From positions 3,627 to 67,626 of the forward strand of contig UQOC01000007.1 in NCBI GenBank assembly GCA_900542565.1: a stretch of 64,000 nt of DNA. The letters are read 5' to 3'. Source of the DNA: an uncultured Eubacteriales bacterium (GTDB lineage: Bacteria; Bacillota; Clostridia; Peptostreptococcales; Anaerovoracaceae). The translations under genes were made by a program, and so were the position numbers. Below, one piece after another: positions 43,519 to 53,130 of the stretch (position 1 is its first letter; each line of letters starts with the position of its first letter). The notes beneath the pieces are model-generated. The model was given only the letters and a program-made list of their open reading frames with translations, did no database searches and had not been told where the DNA came from.

Positions 43519-44568
43519 ATGGCTTACAAAATGACAAAGACAGAGCATGCTTACCAGCTATTCCATAAAGATCTGAAAAACGGTGATATTCCGCCAGTAA
43601 TATTTATGTACGGAGTGGAAGGTTACCTGATCGATTGGGCCGCCGGCGCTTTGGCTGACAAATATGCAGACAAGTCGTCGATGGCAGCGGATTTTTTAAA
43701 ACTTGACGAAATAGAAAATGTTAACGAGCTGATAGAAGCTTGCGATACATTTTCTATTTTTTCAACTAAGCGGATCATATGGGCAAAGGATTTTCCGCCC
43801 CTTTTAAAGAAAAAACCAAAAGGATACGGTAAGGATGAACTGGACAGGCTCAGAGCCTATATGGCAGGACCAAATCCCCAGACGATACTGATCCTGTCAT
43901 GTGCTGAAGCGGATGATGACATCCCTTTTGTGAAAGAGCTTAAAAAGACAGTCAGATCATATGATTTCTGCCAGCTGGACAGAACACAGATGATAGCTTT
44001 TGCCCAGAAAAGATTCAAAGCTGCCGGAGCAGAGATAAAAGACCGCACTCTCAGTTACTTTGTGGATGAAACAGGATACTATAACAAGGAGACCCAATAC
44101 AGGCTTTATAATCTGATAAACGATATTGAAAAACTGGCGGCATACAGCGGTGGAGAACAGATAACGGAAGAAGATATAGATGCGACCCTCAGGGGGGATC
44201 TGGACAGATTCGCCTTTGGCTTTCTGGATGCCCTGACTTCAGGAAAAAAGGACAAGGCCTTCAGGATGTTTCACAACATCATCAAGACAGAAGATGATTT
44301 TTACAGGATATACGGGCTTATAGTAAGTCAGTTTGAACTCATGCTTGAAGCCAAAGAACTTCGGGATGAATCCGCAGATATCGACAGGATAGCTTCGATG
44401 TTAAAAGCAAATCCTTACAGGCTCAAAAAAGCCATAGTTTTTGCAGAAAGAGCGGGAACGGGCAAGATCAAGGAAATCCTGACCTATCTTTATGAGGTGG
44501 ACAGGAATATAAAGACAGGGAATATGAAAGGCGATCTTGCGTTAGAATTGATGATCGGGAGGATTTAA
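43519..44568 (+). CDS. holA: DNA polymerase III delta subunit
   Basis: The 349-residue protein has the HolA layout: a degenerate AAA+ domain beginning PPVIFMYGVEGYLID, a middle domain with DETGYYNKETQYRLYN and NDIEKLAAYSGG, and a C-terminal collar domain. It opens the sliding clamp with the clamp loader. The comEC-holA order is standard. The next gene starts two bases after its stop. Confidence 0.92.
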   Translation: MAYKMTKTEHAYQLFHKDLKNGDIPPVIFMYGVEGYLIDWAAGALADKYADKSSMAADFLKLDEIENVNELIEACDTFSIFSTKRIIWAKDFPPLLKKKPKGYGKDELDRLRAYMAGPNPQTILILSCAEADDDIPFVKELKKTVRSYDFCQLDRTQMIAFAQKRFKAAGAEIKDRTLSYFVDETGYYNKETQYRLYNLINDIEKLAAYSGGEQITEEDIDATLRGDLDRFAFGFLDALTSGKKDKAFRMFHNIIKTEDDFYRIYGLIVSQFELMLEAKELRDESADIDRIASMLKANPYRLKKAIVFAERAGTGKIKEILTYLYEVDRNIKTGNMKGDLALELMIGRI

Positions 44569-44570
44569 AA

Positions 44571-45479
44571 ATGTCAAAACAAGTCAGGGCTGATGGGATC
44601 TTGCTCCTTGTCACCTTATGCTGGGGAGTGTCATATCTTTTAATGGATATAAGCCTGACGGATCTGGATCCATTCACTCTTAATTCTTTCAGGTTCCTGG
44701 GCGCTTTCGCCATTGCGGCGGCAGTCTCCTGGAAAAGGGTAAAGACGGTGAACCGGCAGACCCTCAAGTACAGCCTTATAGTGGGGATTGCGCTTGTGGT
44801 GGTGTATATCGGAGCCACTTTCGGCGTCAAATACACATCCATTTCCAATTCGGGATTTTTATGTGCGTTGACAGTGGTGTTCACGCCTTTTTTTGCATGG
44901 CTGCTGTTCAAAAAGAAGCCCGATAAAAAGCTCATGCTGGTGGTGCTGATGTGCTTTATAGGCATCGCACTGCTGACTCTGGGTGATGATTTCTCTATAA
45001 ATGCAGCCCATCTCAAAGGAGACCTGCTGTGCATAATGTGTGCCGTTGCATATGCGGCGGATCTGGTAATGACGGAAAAAGCCGTAAGCCATGAGGAGGT
45101 GGACGCCTATCAGCTTGGCGTATTTCAGCTGGGGGTGGCAGGAGTGATACATCTCATACTTGCTTTTGTCACAGAACAGCCCCATCTGCCACAGACTCCG
45201 CAGGTGTGGGGCGCGGTCCTGTTCCTTGCCATATTCTGTACCGGGGTTGCCTTTGTCCTTCAGCCCATAGCCCAGCAATATACTGCAGCGTCCCATGTGG
45301 GAGTCATTTTTACACTGGAACCGGTTTTTTCGGCGATCGTAGCGTTTCTGTTCGCGGGAGAGGTACTGACGCCAAAAGCGTATTTTGGAGCCGCGCTGAT
45401 GCTTGCCAGTATCTTCGTGATGGAAATAGATTTTAAAACATTGCTAAACAGGAACAAACCAAAGGAGGGACAGCAGTGA
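44571..45479 (+). CDS. EamA-family (DMT) transporter
   Basis: The 302-residue membrane protein has ten predicted helices in two EamA repeats, the first starting LLLVTLCWGVSYLLM and the second LLCIMCAVAYAADLVM. Such proteins export metabolites or amino acids; the substrate cannot be read from sequence. It overlaps the following gene by four bases, so it may be co-expressed with the hydrogenase pair. Confidence 0.88.
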   Translation: MSKQVRADGILLLVTLCWGVSYLLMDISLTDLDPFTLNSFRFLGAFAIAAAVSWKRVKTVNRQTLKYSLIVGIALVVVYIGATFGVKYTSISNSGFLCALTVVFTPFFAWLLFKKKPDKKLMLVVLMCFIGIALLTLGDDFSINAAHLKGDLLCIMCAVAYAADLVMTEKAVSHEEVDAYQLGVFQLGVAGVIHLILAFVTEQPHLPQTPQVWGAVLFLAIFCTGVAFVLQPIAQQYTAASHVGVIFTLEPVFSAIVAFLFAGEVLTPKAYFGAALMLASIFVMEIDFKTLLNRNKPKEGQQ

Positions 45480-47326
45480 ACAGACTTTTGATAAAGTCTC
45501 CCGACATTGTCCAGAAGACCATAGAACGGCTTCACGGAGATTTCGAGAGACGGATAGCGGCAAGTCCGCCGGGACAGTGTCCTGTGGACCTTTCGGCTTC
45601 TTTTTTGAGGCTGTGCCATTCCCAAAGCTGCGGAAAGTGTACGCCGTGCCGGGTAGGGCTGGGACAGCTCCAGATCCTTATCGACGACATCCTCAACATG
45701 GACACCGAGTCGGATATGGCCGATCTTGAACTGCTGGAAAGGACGGCGGAAGCCATATCTGTTTCAGCAGACTGTGCCATAGGGACAGAAGCTGCCAAAA
45801 TGATACTCAGGAGTATCAAAGGCTACAAAGATGATTTTGAATCTCACATAAAAAACCACACATGTACAGAGAGTATCAGGAGTGACGCGCAGCCTGTGCC
45901 TTGTGTTGCCATGTGTCCGGCCGGAGTCGATGTGCCCGGTTATGTAGCCCTGCTGAAAGCCGGCAGATATGACGATGCAGTGAGGCTCATAAGAAAAGAC
46001 AATCCTTTCCTTACAGTATGCGCCCTCATATGCGAGCATCCGTGCGAGGCCAGGTGCAGGAGGACGCTGATGGATTCGCCTGTGAACATCAGAGGACTCA
46101 AGAGATTCGCCGTGGACAACTGCGGCGATGTTCCGGTCCCGGAAAAGATGGATGATACAGGCAAGAAGATCGCCGTTATCGGAGGAGGCCCTTCGGGACT
46201 TTCTGCGGCATATTACCTGTCGATCATGGGACATAAGGTAACCATATTTGAAAAAAGATCCCAGCTGGGCGGCATGCTCAGATATGGCATACCGAACTAC
46301 AGACTGCCGAGGGAAAGGCTCCAGTGGGATATAGACGCCATACTGTCGACGGGAGTCGAATGTAAGCTTGGCTGCGATATCTCAAGTGCAGAGACCATCG
46401 AAGAAATACGGAGCAATTATGACGCTACATATATATCCATAGGTTCCCACAATGCAAAGAGCCTGGGGATACCTGGCGAATATGCCAAAGGGGTCATCGC
46501 TGCGGTGGAAATGCTCAGAGCCATCGGCGATGACGCCATGCCTGACTTTAAGGACAAGACGGTGCTGGTCATCGGAGGAGGCAATGTGGCCATGGATGTG
46601 GCCAGGACAGCCAAGAGACTGGGAGCCAGCGAAGTCATCATAGTATATCGCCGCCGCAGGGACGATATGACGGCGCTGCCTGATGAGATCGGAGGAGCCA
46701 TAGCCGAAGGGTGCAAGCTCCTGCAGCTCAAAGCGCCTTCGAGGATAGAAACCGACAAGCAAGGCAGGGTAAAAGCTCTGTGGGTAAAACCCCAGATAGC
46801 CGGAAAAGCCGACAAGAGCGGACGGCCTGCTCCAATGGACGCTTCCGCCGATGAGGAGAAGATATCCTGTGACATCATAATTTCGGCAATAGGTCAGGCT
46901 ACGGACATAGTGTTCTTTGAGGAATACGGCATACCTGTTTTCCGCGGAAATATAAGGGCGGAAAGCAGCAGTGTAGTAGACAAGGTAAGCGGTACATACG
47001 CCGGAGGCGATTGTGTGACCGGACCATCAACCGTGATAAAGGCTGTGGCGGCAGGAAAAGTCGCCGCTGCAAATATCGACGCATACCTGGGATTTAACCA
47101 CGAGATAACCGTAGATGTTGATATCCCGCTGCCAGACCTTGCCGACCATGTGCCTTCCGGTCGTGTGGAGATGAAGGAAAGATACGACAGGCAGAGGGGA
47201 AGCGACTTCAACGAAGTGGAATACGGTATGACTTATGAAGAAGCCATGCAGGAGGCAGCAAGGTGCCTGCGCTGTGATTATTACGGCTTTGGTGCGTTCA
47301 GAGGAGGGAGGAAGACCAAATGGTAA
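45476..47326 (+). CDS. NuoF-tail / GltD-like NAD(P)H oxidoreductase partner of the hydrogenase
   Basis: The 616-residue protein starts at a GTG with AAGGAGGG six bases upstream. Residues 1-130 match the C-terminal [4Fe-4S] part of NuoF/HydB, with SCGKCTPCRVGL near 51-62. Residues 135-600 match glutamate synthase small subunit GltD: CVAMCPAGV, EHPCEARCRR, the FAD motif IGGGPSGLSAAYY near 237, the NAD(P)H motif VIGGGNVAMDVA near 365 and a closing CLRCDYYG. The flavin domain of NuoF is absent. It likely moves electrons between NAD(P)H and the hydrogenase encoded next, which it overlaps by 7 bases. The direction and cofactor are inference. Confidence 0.85.
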   Translation: MNRLLIKSPDIVQKTIERLHGDFERRIAASPPGQCPVDLSASFLRLCHSQSCGKCTPCRVGLGQLQILIDDILNMDTESDMADLELLERTAEAISVSADCAIGTEAAKMILRSIKGYKDDFESHIKNHTCTESIRSDAQPVPCVAMCPAGVDVPGYVALLKAGRYDDAVRLIRKDNPFLTVCALICEHPCEARCRRTLMDSPVNIRGLKRFAVDNCGDVPVPEKMDDTGKKIAVIGGGPSGLSAAYYLSIMGHKVTIFEKRSQLGGMLRYGIPNYRLPRERLQWDIDAILSTGVECKLGCDISSAETIEEIRSNYDATYISIGSHNAKSLGIPGEYAKGVIAAVEMLRAIGDDAMPDFKDKTVLVIGGGNVAMDVARTAKRLGASEVIIVYRRRRDDMTALPDEIGGAIAEGCKLLQLKAPSRIETDKQGRVKALWVKPQIAGKADKSGRPAPMDASADEEKISCDIIISAIGQATDIVFFEEYGIPVFRGNIRAESSSVVDKVSGTYAGGDCVTGPSTVIKAVAAGKVAAANIDAYLGFNHEITVDVDIPLPDLADHVPSGRVEMKERYDRQRGSDFNEVEYGMTYEEAMQEAARCLRCDYYGFGAFRGGRKTKW

Positions 47327-49065
47327 CTTTGAAGATCAACGGACAGCAGGTAAGCGTTCCGGAAAAGACTACCATCATGGAAGCGGCCGAGAAAGTCGGA
47401 GTACATATCCCTCATCTGTGCTTTCTCAAGGAAATCAACGAGATAGCCGCCTGCCGCGTTTGTCTTGTTGAACTGGCCGGTATAGACAGATTGGTAACGG
47501 CCTGTAACACCGAGTGCAGGAACGGACTGGATGTCATAACCAACAGTCCGCGGCTGCGAAAGATAAGAAGGATGAATGTGGAACTGATCCTTTCAGACCA
47601 CAAGTCCGAATGTCCAAGCTGCGTCAGGAGCGGAAACTGCACATTGCAGTCAATAGCCAACGATCTTGGACTGCCTATGAACCCGTTTGTTACCAACACT
47701 GCGGAAAAAAGCCGCTGGGACAGCAGTCTGCCGCTGATACGGGACGCTTCCAAATGCGTCAAGTGTATGAGGTGCATACAGGTATGTGAAAAGATACAGG
47801 GCCTGAACATATGGGACCTGCATGGGACCGGGCCAAGGACGACGGTAGGCGTCAAAGAAAACAAGGCTTTCAGGGATATAGACTGTGCTCTCTGCGGACA
47901 GTGCATAACCCACTGCCCTGTGGGAGCATTAAGGGAGAGAGATGACAGAGACAGGCTTAATGATGCCATAGCTGATCCTGACAAGATAATAATCGCTCAG
48001 ATAGCTCCTGCGGTAAGGACCGCCTGGGGCGAACAGATAGGCCTGAGAGAAGAGGAAAGCACCGTCGGGAAACTGGTCTGCGCCCTTAAAAAGATTGGCA
48101 TAGATTATGTGTTCGATACCAACTATTCGGCAGATATGACCATAATGGAAGAAGGCAGCGAGTTCCTTGAGAGGTTGCAGCACAGAGAGGACTACAGTTG
48201 GCCGATGTTTACTTCCTGCTGTCCCGGATGGATAAGGTTCGTCAAGACCCAGTATCCTGAAATGGTAAAAAATCTTTCCACAGCCAAATCGCCTCAGCAG
48301 ATGTTCGGCGCCATGGCAAAGACATATATAGCCCATAAGCTGGGGGTAGACCCTTCAAAGGTATTTTCCGTATCGGTGATGCCTTGCGTATCAAAAAAAT
48401 ACGAGAGGACTGTTCCTCAGGTCAATTCAGCAGGCAAAGGCTTCGATGTGGACCTGGTACTGACCACAAGGGAGCTGGACAGGTTCATCAGGAGCGACAG
48501 CATCAAGCCGGGAGACCTGACAGATATGCCGTTTGATGATATATTCGGGGAAGGCTCCGGCGCTGCAGTGATCTTCGGGACCACCGGCGGCGTAATGGAA
48601 GCGGCTCTCAGGAGCGCATATTTTCTGGCTACAGGTGAAAACCCCAAACCAGATGCATTTAAAAATGTAAGAGGCGAAAAAGGCTGGAAAGAAGAAACTT
48701 TCAACATACAGGGCATAACCCTGAAGGTTGCTGTGGCCAGCGGCCTGGCCAATGCCAGGAAACTGATAGAAGCCATAAGAAGGGGAGAAGTGTCTTATGA
48801 TTTTGTTGAGATAATGGCTTGTCCCGGCGGCTGCGTAGGCGGTGGCGGACAGCCTTATAAGGATGGGCTGGAACTTGCTCCGGAGAGGGGGCAGCAGCTT
48901 TATAACCTCGACAAACACAGCAAGATCAGATTTTCCCATGAAAACTCAGCAGTCCAGCTGACATATGAGGAATATCTTGAAAAGCCTCTGTCAGAGAAAG
49001 CTCATCATCTTCTCCACACCAGACTTGAGGACTGGTCGCTTGATATGACCAATGAGGAACCTTGA
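47320..49065 (+). CDS. [FeFe] hydrogenase, modular (M3-like) catalytic subunit
   Basis: The 581-residue protein has, in order, a [2Fe-2S] domain (about 30-80, with CRVCLVE), a His/Cys [4Fe-4S] site (HKSECPSCVRSGNC near 93-106), a two-[4Fe-4S] ferredoxin domain (CVKCMRCIQVC and CALCGQCITHC), and the H-cluster domain with TSCCPGW near 298, MPCVSKKYE near 353 and MACPGGCVGGGGQP near 498. The second motif has valine where MPCTxKK is typical. The small-subunit-like tail is present. It makes or uses H2 with the upstream GltD-type partner; no separate NuoE-like gene is adjacent. Confidence 0.95.
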   Translation: MVTLKINGQQVSVPEKTTIMEAAEKVGVHIPHLCFLKEINEIAACRVCLVELAGIDRLVTACNTECRNGLDVITNSPRLRKIRRMNVELILSDHKSECPSCVRSGNCTLQSIANDLGLPMNPFVTNTAEKSRWDSSLPLIRDASKCVKCMRCIQVCEKIQGLNIWDLHGTGPRTTVGVKENKAFRDIDCALCGQCITHCPVGALRERDDRDRLNDAIADPDKIIIAQIAPAVRTAWGEQIGLREEESTVGKLVCALKKIGIDYVFDTNYSADMTIMEEGSEFLERLQHREDYSWPMFTSCCPGWIRFVKTQYPEMVKNLSTAKSPQQMFGAMAKTYIAHKLGVDPSKVFSVSVMPCVSKKYERTVPQVNSAGKGFDVDLVLTTRELDRFIRSDSIKPGDLTDMPFDDIFGEGSGAAVIFGTTGGVMEAALRSAYFLATGENPKPDAFKNVRGEKGWKEETFNIQGITLKVAVASGLANARKLIEAIRRGEVSYDFVEIMACPGGCVGGGGQPYKDGLELAPERGQQLYNLDKHSKIRFSHENSAVQLTYEEYLEKPLSEKAHHLLHTRLEDWSLDMTNEEP

Positions 49066-49110
49066 AAGTTAAAAAAATATTAAGAAAGTGCAAAAATACT
49101 GAAAATAAAT

Positions 49111-49140
49111 TTGATAATACAGCTAAAAATGTGATAAAAT
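49111..49140 (+). promoter_or_regulatory. Promoter for the DUF1538/PII-like pair
   Basis: TTGATA (49111-49116), 18 bases, TAAAAT (49135-49140). Confidence 0.55.
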
Positions 49141-49196
49141 CAATATGAAAGTTATTTCCCCCGGAACTTAAAGCGAAAGGGTGATATTATCGCATA

Positions 49197-50717
49197 ATGA
49201 ATGAAAAGCTAAAAGAAAAGATCAGAGAATCATTATCAAGCGTTCTGCCCATAACGGTGATCGTCTTGATATTGAGCATCACTTTAGCTCCGATGGAAGT
49301 GGGGACGCTCCTGTTGTTCCTGACAGGAGCCCTGCTTCTCATAGTGGGGATGGGGTTTTTCCAGCTGGGAGCTGAAATGGCCATGACGCCCCTTGGACAG
49401 GGAGTAGGCGGACGGCTCATCAAGAGCAAGAGCATACCGCTCATAATGCTCATAAGCTTCCTGATGGGAGCAATAATCACCATATCCGAGCCTGATCTGC
49501 AGGTTCTTGCCAATCAGGTGGCGGCTATCCCAAATCCTGTCCTTATATGGACCGTGGCTGTGGGAGTCGGGATATTCCTGGTGATTGCAGTGCTCCGAGT
49601 CTTGTTCCACATCGGGCTTGCCCACATGCTCATCATTTTTTACATTGCGCTGTTTATACTGTCTTTCTTTTCACCGGACAGTTTTACGGCTGTTGCCTTT
49701 GATGCGGGAGGCGTTACCACAGGTCCGATGACAGTTCCTTTTATAATGGCGCTGGGCGTAGGATTTTCCGCTTCACGAAGCGACCCGGACGGTGTGAACG
49801 ACAGCTTTGGAATGGTGGCCCTGTGCAGTGTGGGGCCCATAATGATGGTGCTGCTCCTTGGCATCTTTTATCATCCGACCGAGGCCATATACGAGTCCAT
49901 CGTGGTCCCGGAAATAGTTACTACCTATGATGTGGTGAAGCAATTTCTTTCGGCTTTGCCTCAGTATTCCGAAGAGGTGTGCATAAGCATGGCACCGGTG
50001 ATCTCGGTATTCATCATTTTCCAGATTTTCACCAGAAGTTACAGAAAAAGACAGATATTGAGGATGACAGTGGGATTTGTCTATACTATATTGGGACTTA
50101 TCCTTTTCCTGACAGGAGTCAACATAGGGTTTGCTCCGGTAGGGAACCTGTTCGGAAGCTCCCTTGGCGGAAGCTCATTTAGCTGGCTGCTCATACCTAT
50201 AGGAGTTGCCATAGGATACTATATAGTAAAAGCTGAGCCTGCCGTACAGATCCTGAATGAACAGGTGGAGTACATGACAGGAGGGACTGTGTCCCAGAAA
50301 ATGATGAACATGGCTCTTTCCATCGGCGTGGCCGGAGCTGTGGCCCTGGCGATGGTGAGAGTATTGACGGGGATAAATATATATTGGATCATCATACCCG
50401 GATATATTATTTCTCTGGCTCTGTCTAAGATAGTACCGACAGCGTTTGTAGGAATAGCTTTTGACTCAGGCGGCGTAGCCAGCGGACCGATGACTTCAAC
50501 ATTCCTGCTCCCCCTTGCAATGGGCGCCTCTCTGGCGGCAGGAGGAAATGTAGTCACCGATGCCTTCGGCATAGTGGCTCTTGTCGCGATGGCTCCGCTT
50601 CTGGCCATACAGATAATGGGACTGATATATGCTCAAAAGGCCAGGAAAGTGGCAGCTGATACCGGTCAACTGCCGGATGATACTGTTGTAGATATAGAGG
50701 AGGATTCAGATGTCTGA
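49197..50717 (+). CDS. DUF1538 family integral membrane protein with internal duplication
   Basis: The 506-residue protein has about 12 membrane helices in two related halves. Each half carries a matching signature, FDAGGVTTGPMTV near 170 and FDSGGVASGPMTS near 422. DUF1538 proteins are thought to be transporters but no substrate is established. The start ATG follows AAAGGGTGATATT at an unusually long distance (14 bases). It overlaps the PII-like gene by 8 bases, which points to control by that protein, as PII controls AmtB. Confidence 0.85.
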   Translation: MNEKLKEKIRESLSSVLPITVIVLILSITLAPMEVGTLLLFLTGALLLIVGMGFFQLGAEMAMTPLGQGVGGRLIKSKSIPLIMLISFLMGAIITISEPDLQVLANQVAAIPNPVLIWTVAVGVGIFLVIAVLRVLFHIGLAHMLIIFYIALFILSFFSPDSFTAVAFDAGGVTTGPMTVPFIMALGVGFSASRSDPDGVNDSFGMVALCSVGPIMMVLLLGIFYHPTEAIYESIVVPEIVTTYDVVKQFLSALPQYSEEVCISMAPVISVFIIFQIFTRSYRKRQILRMTVGFVYTILGLILFLTGVNIGFAPVGNLFGSSLGGSSFSWLLIPIGVAIGYYIVKAEPAVQILNEQVEYMTGGTVSQKMMNMALSIGVAGAVALAMVRVLTGINIYWIIIPGYIISLALSKIVPTAFVGIAFDSGGVASGPMTSTFLLPLAMGASLAAGGNVVTDAFGIVALVAMAPLLAIQIMGLIYAQKARKVAADTGQLPDDTVVDIEEDSDV

Positions 50718-51429
50718 TTTGCAGGACGCAAAGCTGGTATCGCCGAGGATGGTCATATTCATCACTCGTGCCGAGGACCAGACAAACCTTATACATGCTT
50801 TTGAATCTCTGCATGTTCCCATGTGCTATCAATGTCTGGGAAAGGGAACTGCCCCGTCGGAGATAATGGATATATTCGGGCTCAGCGGTACAAGCCGTCT
50901 GGTGACCATTGGAGTGATGCCAAAATTCATGGCAAAAGAACTGTTTGAAAAGATCACCAGGACCATGCTGATCCATCAGAGAGGCGGGGGTATTGCGCTG
51001 ACAGTACCCATAACGGGACTGCAATCGCCGATGCTCCATCTTATGAATGATGAAGCGAAAGAAGCATGGAAAAAGCATATTGAAGAAAGGATCAGTAAAG
51101 ATATGGCTGAGATAAAAAAAGAGTCGGTATATTCCATGATATGGGTATCAGTAAACAGCGGATTCAGTGATGATGTGATCGATGCGGCAAGAGAGGCCGG
51201 CGCAAAAGGCGGCACCGTAATGAAAGGACGCCGCAGGAATTCGGCCAAGGTAAGCCAGAATTTCGGTCTGCCGCTTCAGGATGAACAGGATTTTGTGATG
51301 ATAGTGGTACCTAAGGCAAAAAAGACTCAGGTGATGTCCGCTATATGCAGCCAATGCGGGCTCAACAGCAATGCGCACGGAATAGTCCTTTCAATGCCGG
51401 TAGATGAGATAATGGGACTTGAAGAATAA
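50710..51429 (+). CDS. Tandem PII-like signalling protein
   Basis: The 239-residue cytosolic protein has two PII-like ferredoxin folds, about residues 10-95 and 140-235, each with a small-molecule-binding loop (YQCLGKGTAP and AGAKGGTVMKGR). It lies after the DUF1538 membrane gene and overlaps it, so it probably gates that transporter in response to a nucleotide or metabolite. The ligand is unknown. Confidence 0.85.
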   Translation: MSDLQDAKLVSPRMVIFITRAEDQTNLIHAFESLHVPMCYQCLGKGTAPSEIMDIFGLSGTSRLVTIGVMPKFMAKELFEKITRTMLIHQRGGGIALTVPITGLQSPMLHLMNDEAKEAWKKHIEERISKDMAEIKKESVYSMIWVSVNSGFSDDVIDAAREAGAKGGTVMKGRRRNSAKVSQNFGLPLQDEQDFVMIVVPKAKKTQVMSAICSQCGLNSNAHGIVLSMPVDEIMGLEE

Positions 51430-51435
51430 CATTAA

Positions 51436-51480
51436 AAAGACTGCCCGGACCTGTTGCGGTATGGGCAGTCTTTGTTTTAT
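51436..51480 (+). terminator. Bidirectional terminator between the PII-like gene and recN
   Basis: AAAGACTGCCC / GGGCAGTCTTT stem over a 16-base loop. It is followed by TTTGTTTTA on the plus strand and TTTTTAATG on the minus strand, so it can serve both converging genes. Confidence 0.88.
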
Positions 51481-51513
51481 GGCAGCTTTTATCTGTTTTG
51501 TGCGGCAAGGCCG

Positions 51514-53130
51514 TTATCTGCGGCTGATGAGCTCTCTGGCGCTCTGTATGGTTGAATCTGTTATAACAGCGCCGCCAAGCAGGCGGGCTATTTCCATGAC
51601 TGTTTCATCGGCAGTCAGAGGATCTACAAAGGTATAGGTGCTGCTGTCGTCAGACTCTTTATGTATCCTGAAGTTATGGTCGCCTGCGGCTGCGATCTGC
51701 GGAAGATGCGTGATACATATGACCTGATGGGAGCGGGATATCTCCCTGAGCTTGTTTCCTACTATGCTTGCGGTTATGCCGCTTATTCCCGTGTCAATCT
51801 CGTCAAAGATCAGCGTAGGGATCTGGTCATAAGAGCTGACGATATTTTTAAAAGCCAGCATTATCCTTGACATTTCACCGCCGGAGACGATCTTGTCCAA
51901 AGGTTTCAGCGGCTCGCCCTTGTTGGTGCTCATGAGAAACCTTACCTGGTCAGCACCGTTAGCAGAAGGTTCGTCAAGGGAGGATACCTGTACGGCAACC
52001 TTTGAATCGGGAAAATTCAGGTCTATCAGTTCTTTCTGGATAGCCTGTTCAAGCTGGGATGCTTTGATAGTCCTTGCTTCTGTAAGACGGGCGCAGGATT
52101 CCAGCAGGGATGATCTGAGGGACTTTAGCTCTTTCATGAGGACGGTCTTTTTTTCATCTGAGTTTTCCGCTTCGTCCAGCCTGGCACGCAGCTCTTCACG
52201 ATAGCGCAGGACATCATCAATGGTGCCGCCGTATTTCTTCTTGAGATTCTCGATGGTTTCCTGCCGCAATATGGCCATGTCCAGGTCAGCAGGCGAAAAT
52301 GTCACAGAATCTTTCATATTCCTGAGCTGCCTGCATATGTCTTCAAGCCTGTAATAAAGGTCAGTAAATTCTTCACTCAGGGAAGCCATATCTTTTGAGC
52401 AGAAAGAGATCTCTTCAACGGCTTTGACGGCAGATCCAAGCCCATCCATGACAGAAGGGGCTTCCTCATACATGGCATCGTAAGCTGAACCCAGATTTTC
52501 GTAGATCTTTTCGCTGTTCTGCAGCAGAGAGATCCTGTCTGCAAGTTCAGAGTCCTCACCCGGCATCAGATCTGCCTTATCGATCTCGTCTGCTTCAAAA
52601 CGATAAAACTCAAGTTTCCGCTTACTTTCTTTTTCTCCTGACAGCAAAGAGGCAAGGACCCTGCGGCATCTGGAAAATTCATCATAATATCTTGACACCT
52701 CTTCTCTGAGACTGTCAGTCTCTTCATGCCTGTATGAATCCAGCATCACAATGTGATATTCCGGGTCAAGGAGAGACTGGTTGTCATATTGACCGTGGAT
52801 GTCGGCAAGCTTTGAGGCGATCTGGCTGATCCTGCCAAGAGTTACTATCTCGCCGTTGAGCCTGCACAGATTCTTACCGGTGGCAGAAATCTCACGGGTT
52901 ATCACAAATTCATCATCTCCCAGATAACCGACAAGCTGTATTACAGCTTTGTCTGTTCCCGTCCTTACATAGGAAGAATCGGCTCTGCTTCCCAGGGCGA
53001 GACTGATGGCTTCGATCACTATGGATTTACCGGAACCGGTCTCACCGGTTATGATATTCAGGCCATCTTCAAAATCAACATCTATATTTTCAATGGTAGC
53101 AAAATTTTTGATACTTATGTGGCTAATCAT
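51514..53130 (-). CDS. recN: DNA repair protein RecN
   Basis: The 538-residue SMC-like ATPase has ITGETGSGKSIV (Walker A, near 29-40), long coiled-coil arms (about 150-370), the signature VSGGEMSRIMLA near 424 and IFDEIDTGISG (Walker B, near 446). It acts early in double-strand break repair. Its start overlaps the argR stop by 8 bases. recN is often SOS-controlled; the only promoter seen here is upstream of argR. Confidence 0.96.
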   Translation of the reverse strand: MISHISIKNFATIENIDVDFEDGLNIITGETGSGKSIVIEAISLALGSRADSSYVRTGTDKAVIQLVGYLGDDEFVITREISATGKNLCRLNGEIVTLGRISQIASKLADIHGQYDNQSLLDPEYHIVMLDSYRHEETDSLREEVSRYYDEFSRCRRVLASLLSGEKESKRKLEFYRFEADEIDKADLMPGEDSELADRISLLQNSEKIYENLGSAYDAMYEEAPSVMDGLGSAVKAVEEISFCSKDMASLSEEFTDLYYRLEDICRQLRNMKDSVTFSPADLDMAILRQETIENLKKKYGGTIDDVLRYREELRARLDEAENSDEKKTVLMKELKSLRSSLLESCARLTEARTIKASQLEQAIQKELIDLNFPDSKVAVQVSSLDEPSANGADQVRFLMSTNKGEPLKPLDKIVSGGEMSRIMLAFKNIVSSYDQIPTLIFDEIDTGISGITASIVGNKLREISRSHQVICITHLPQIAAAGDHNFRIHKESDDSSTYTFVDPLTADETVMEIARLLGGAVITDSTIQSARELISRR

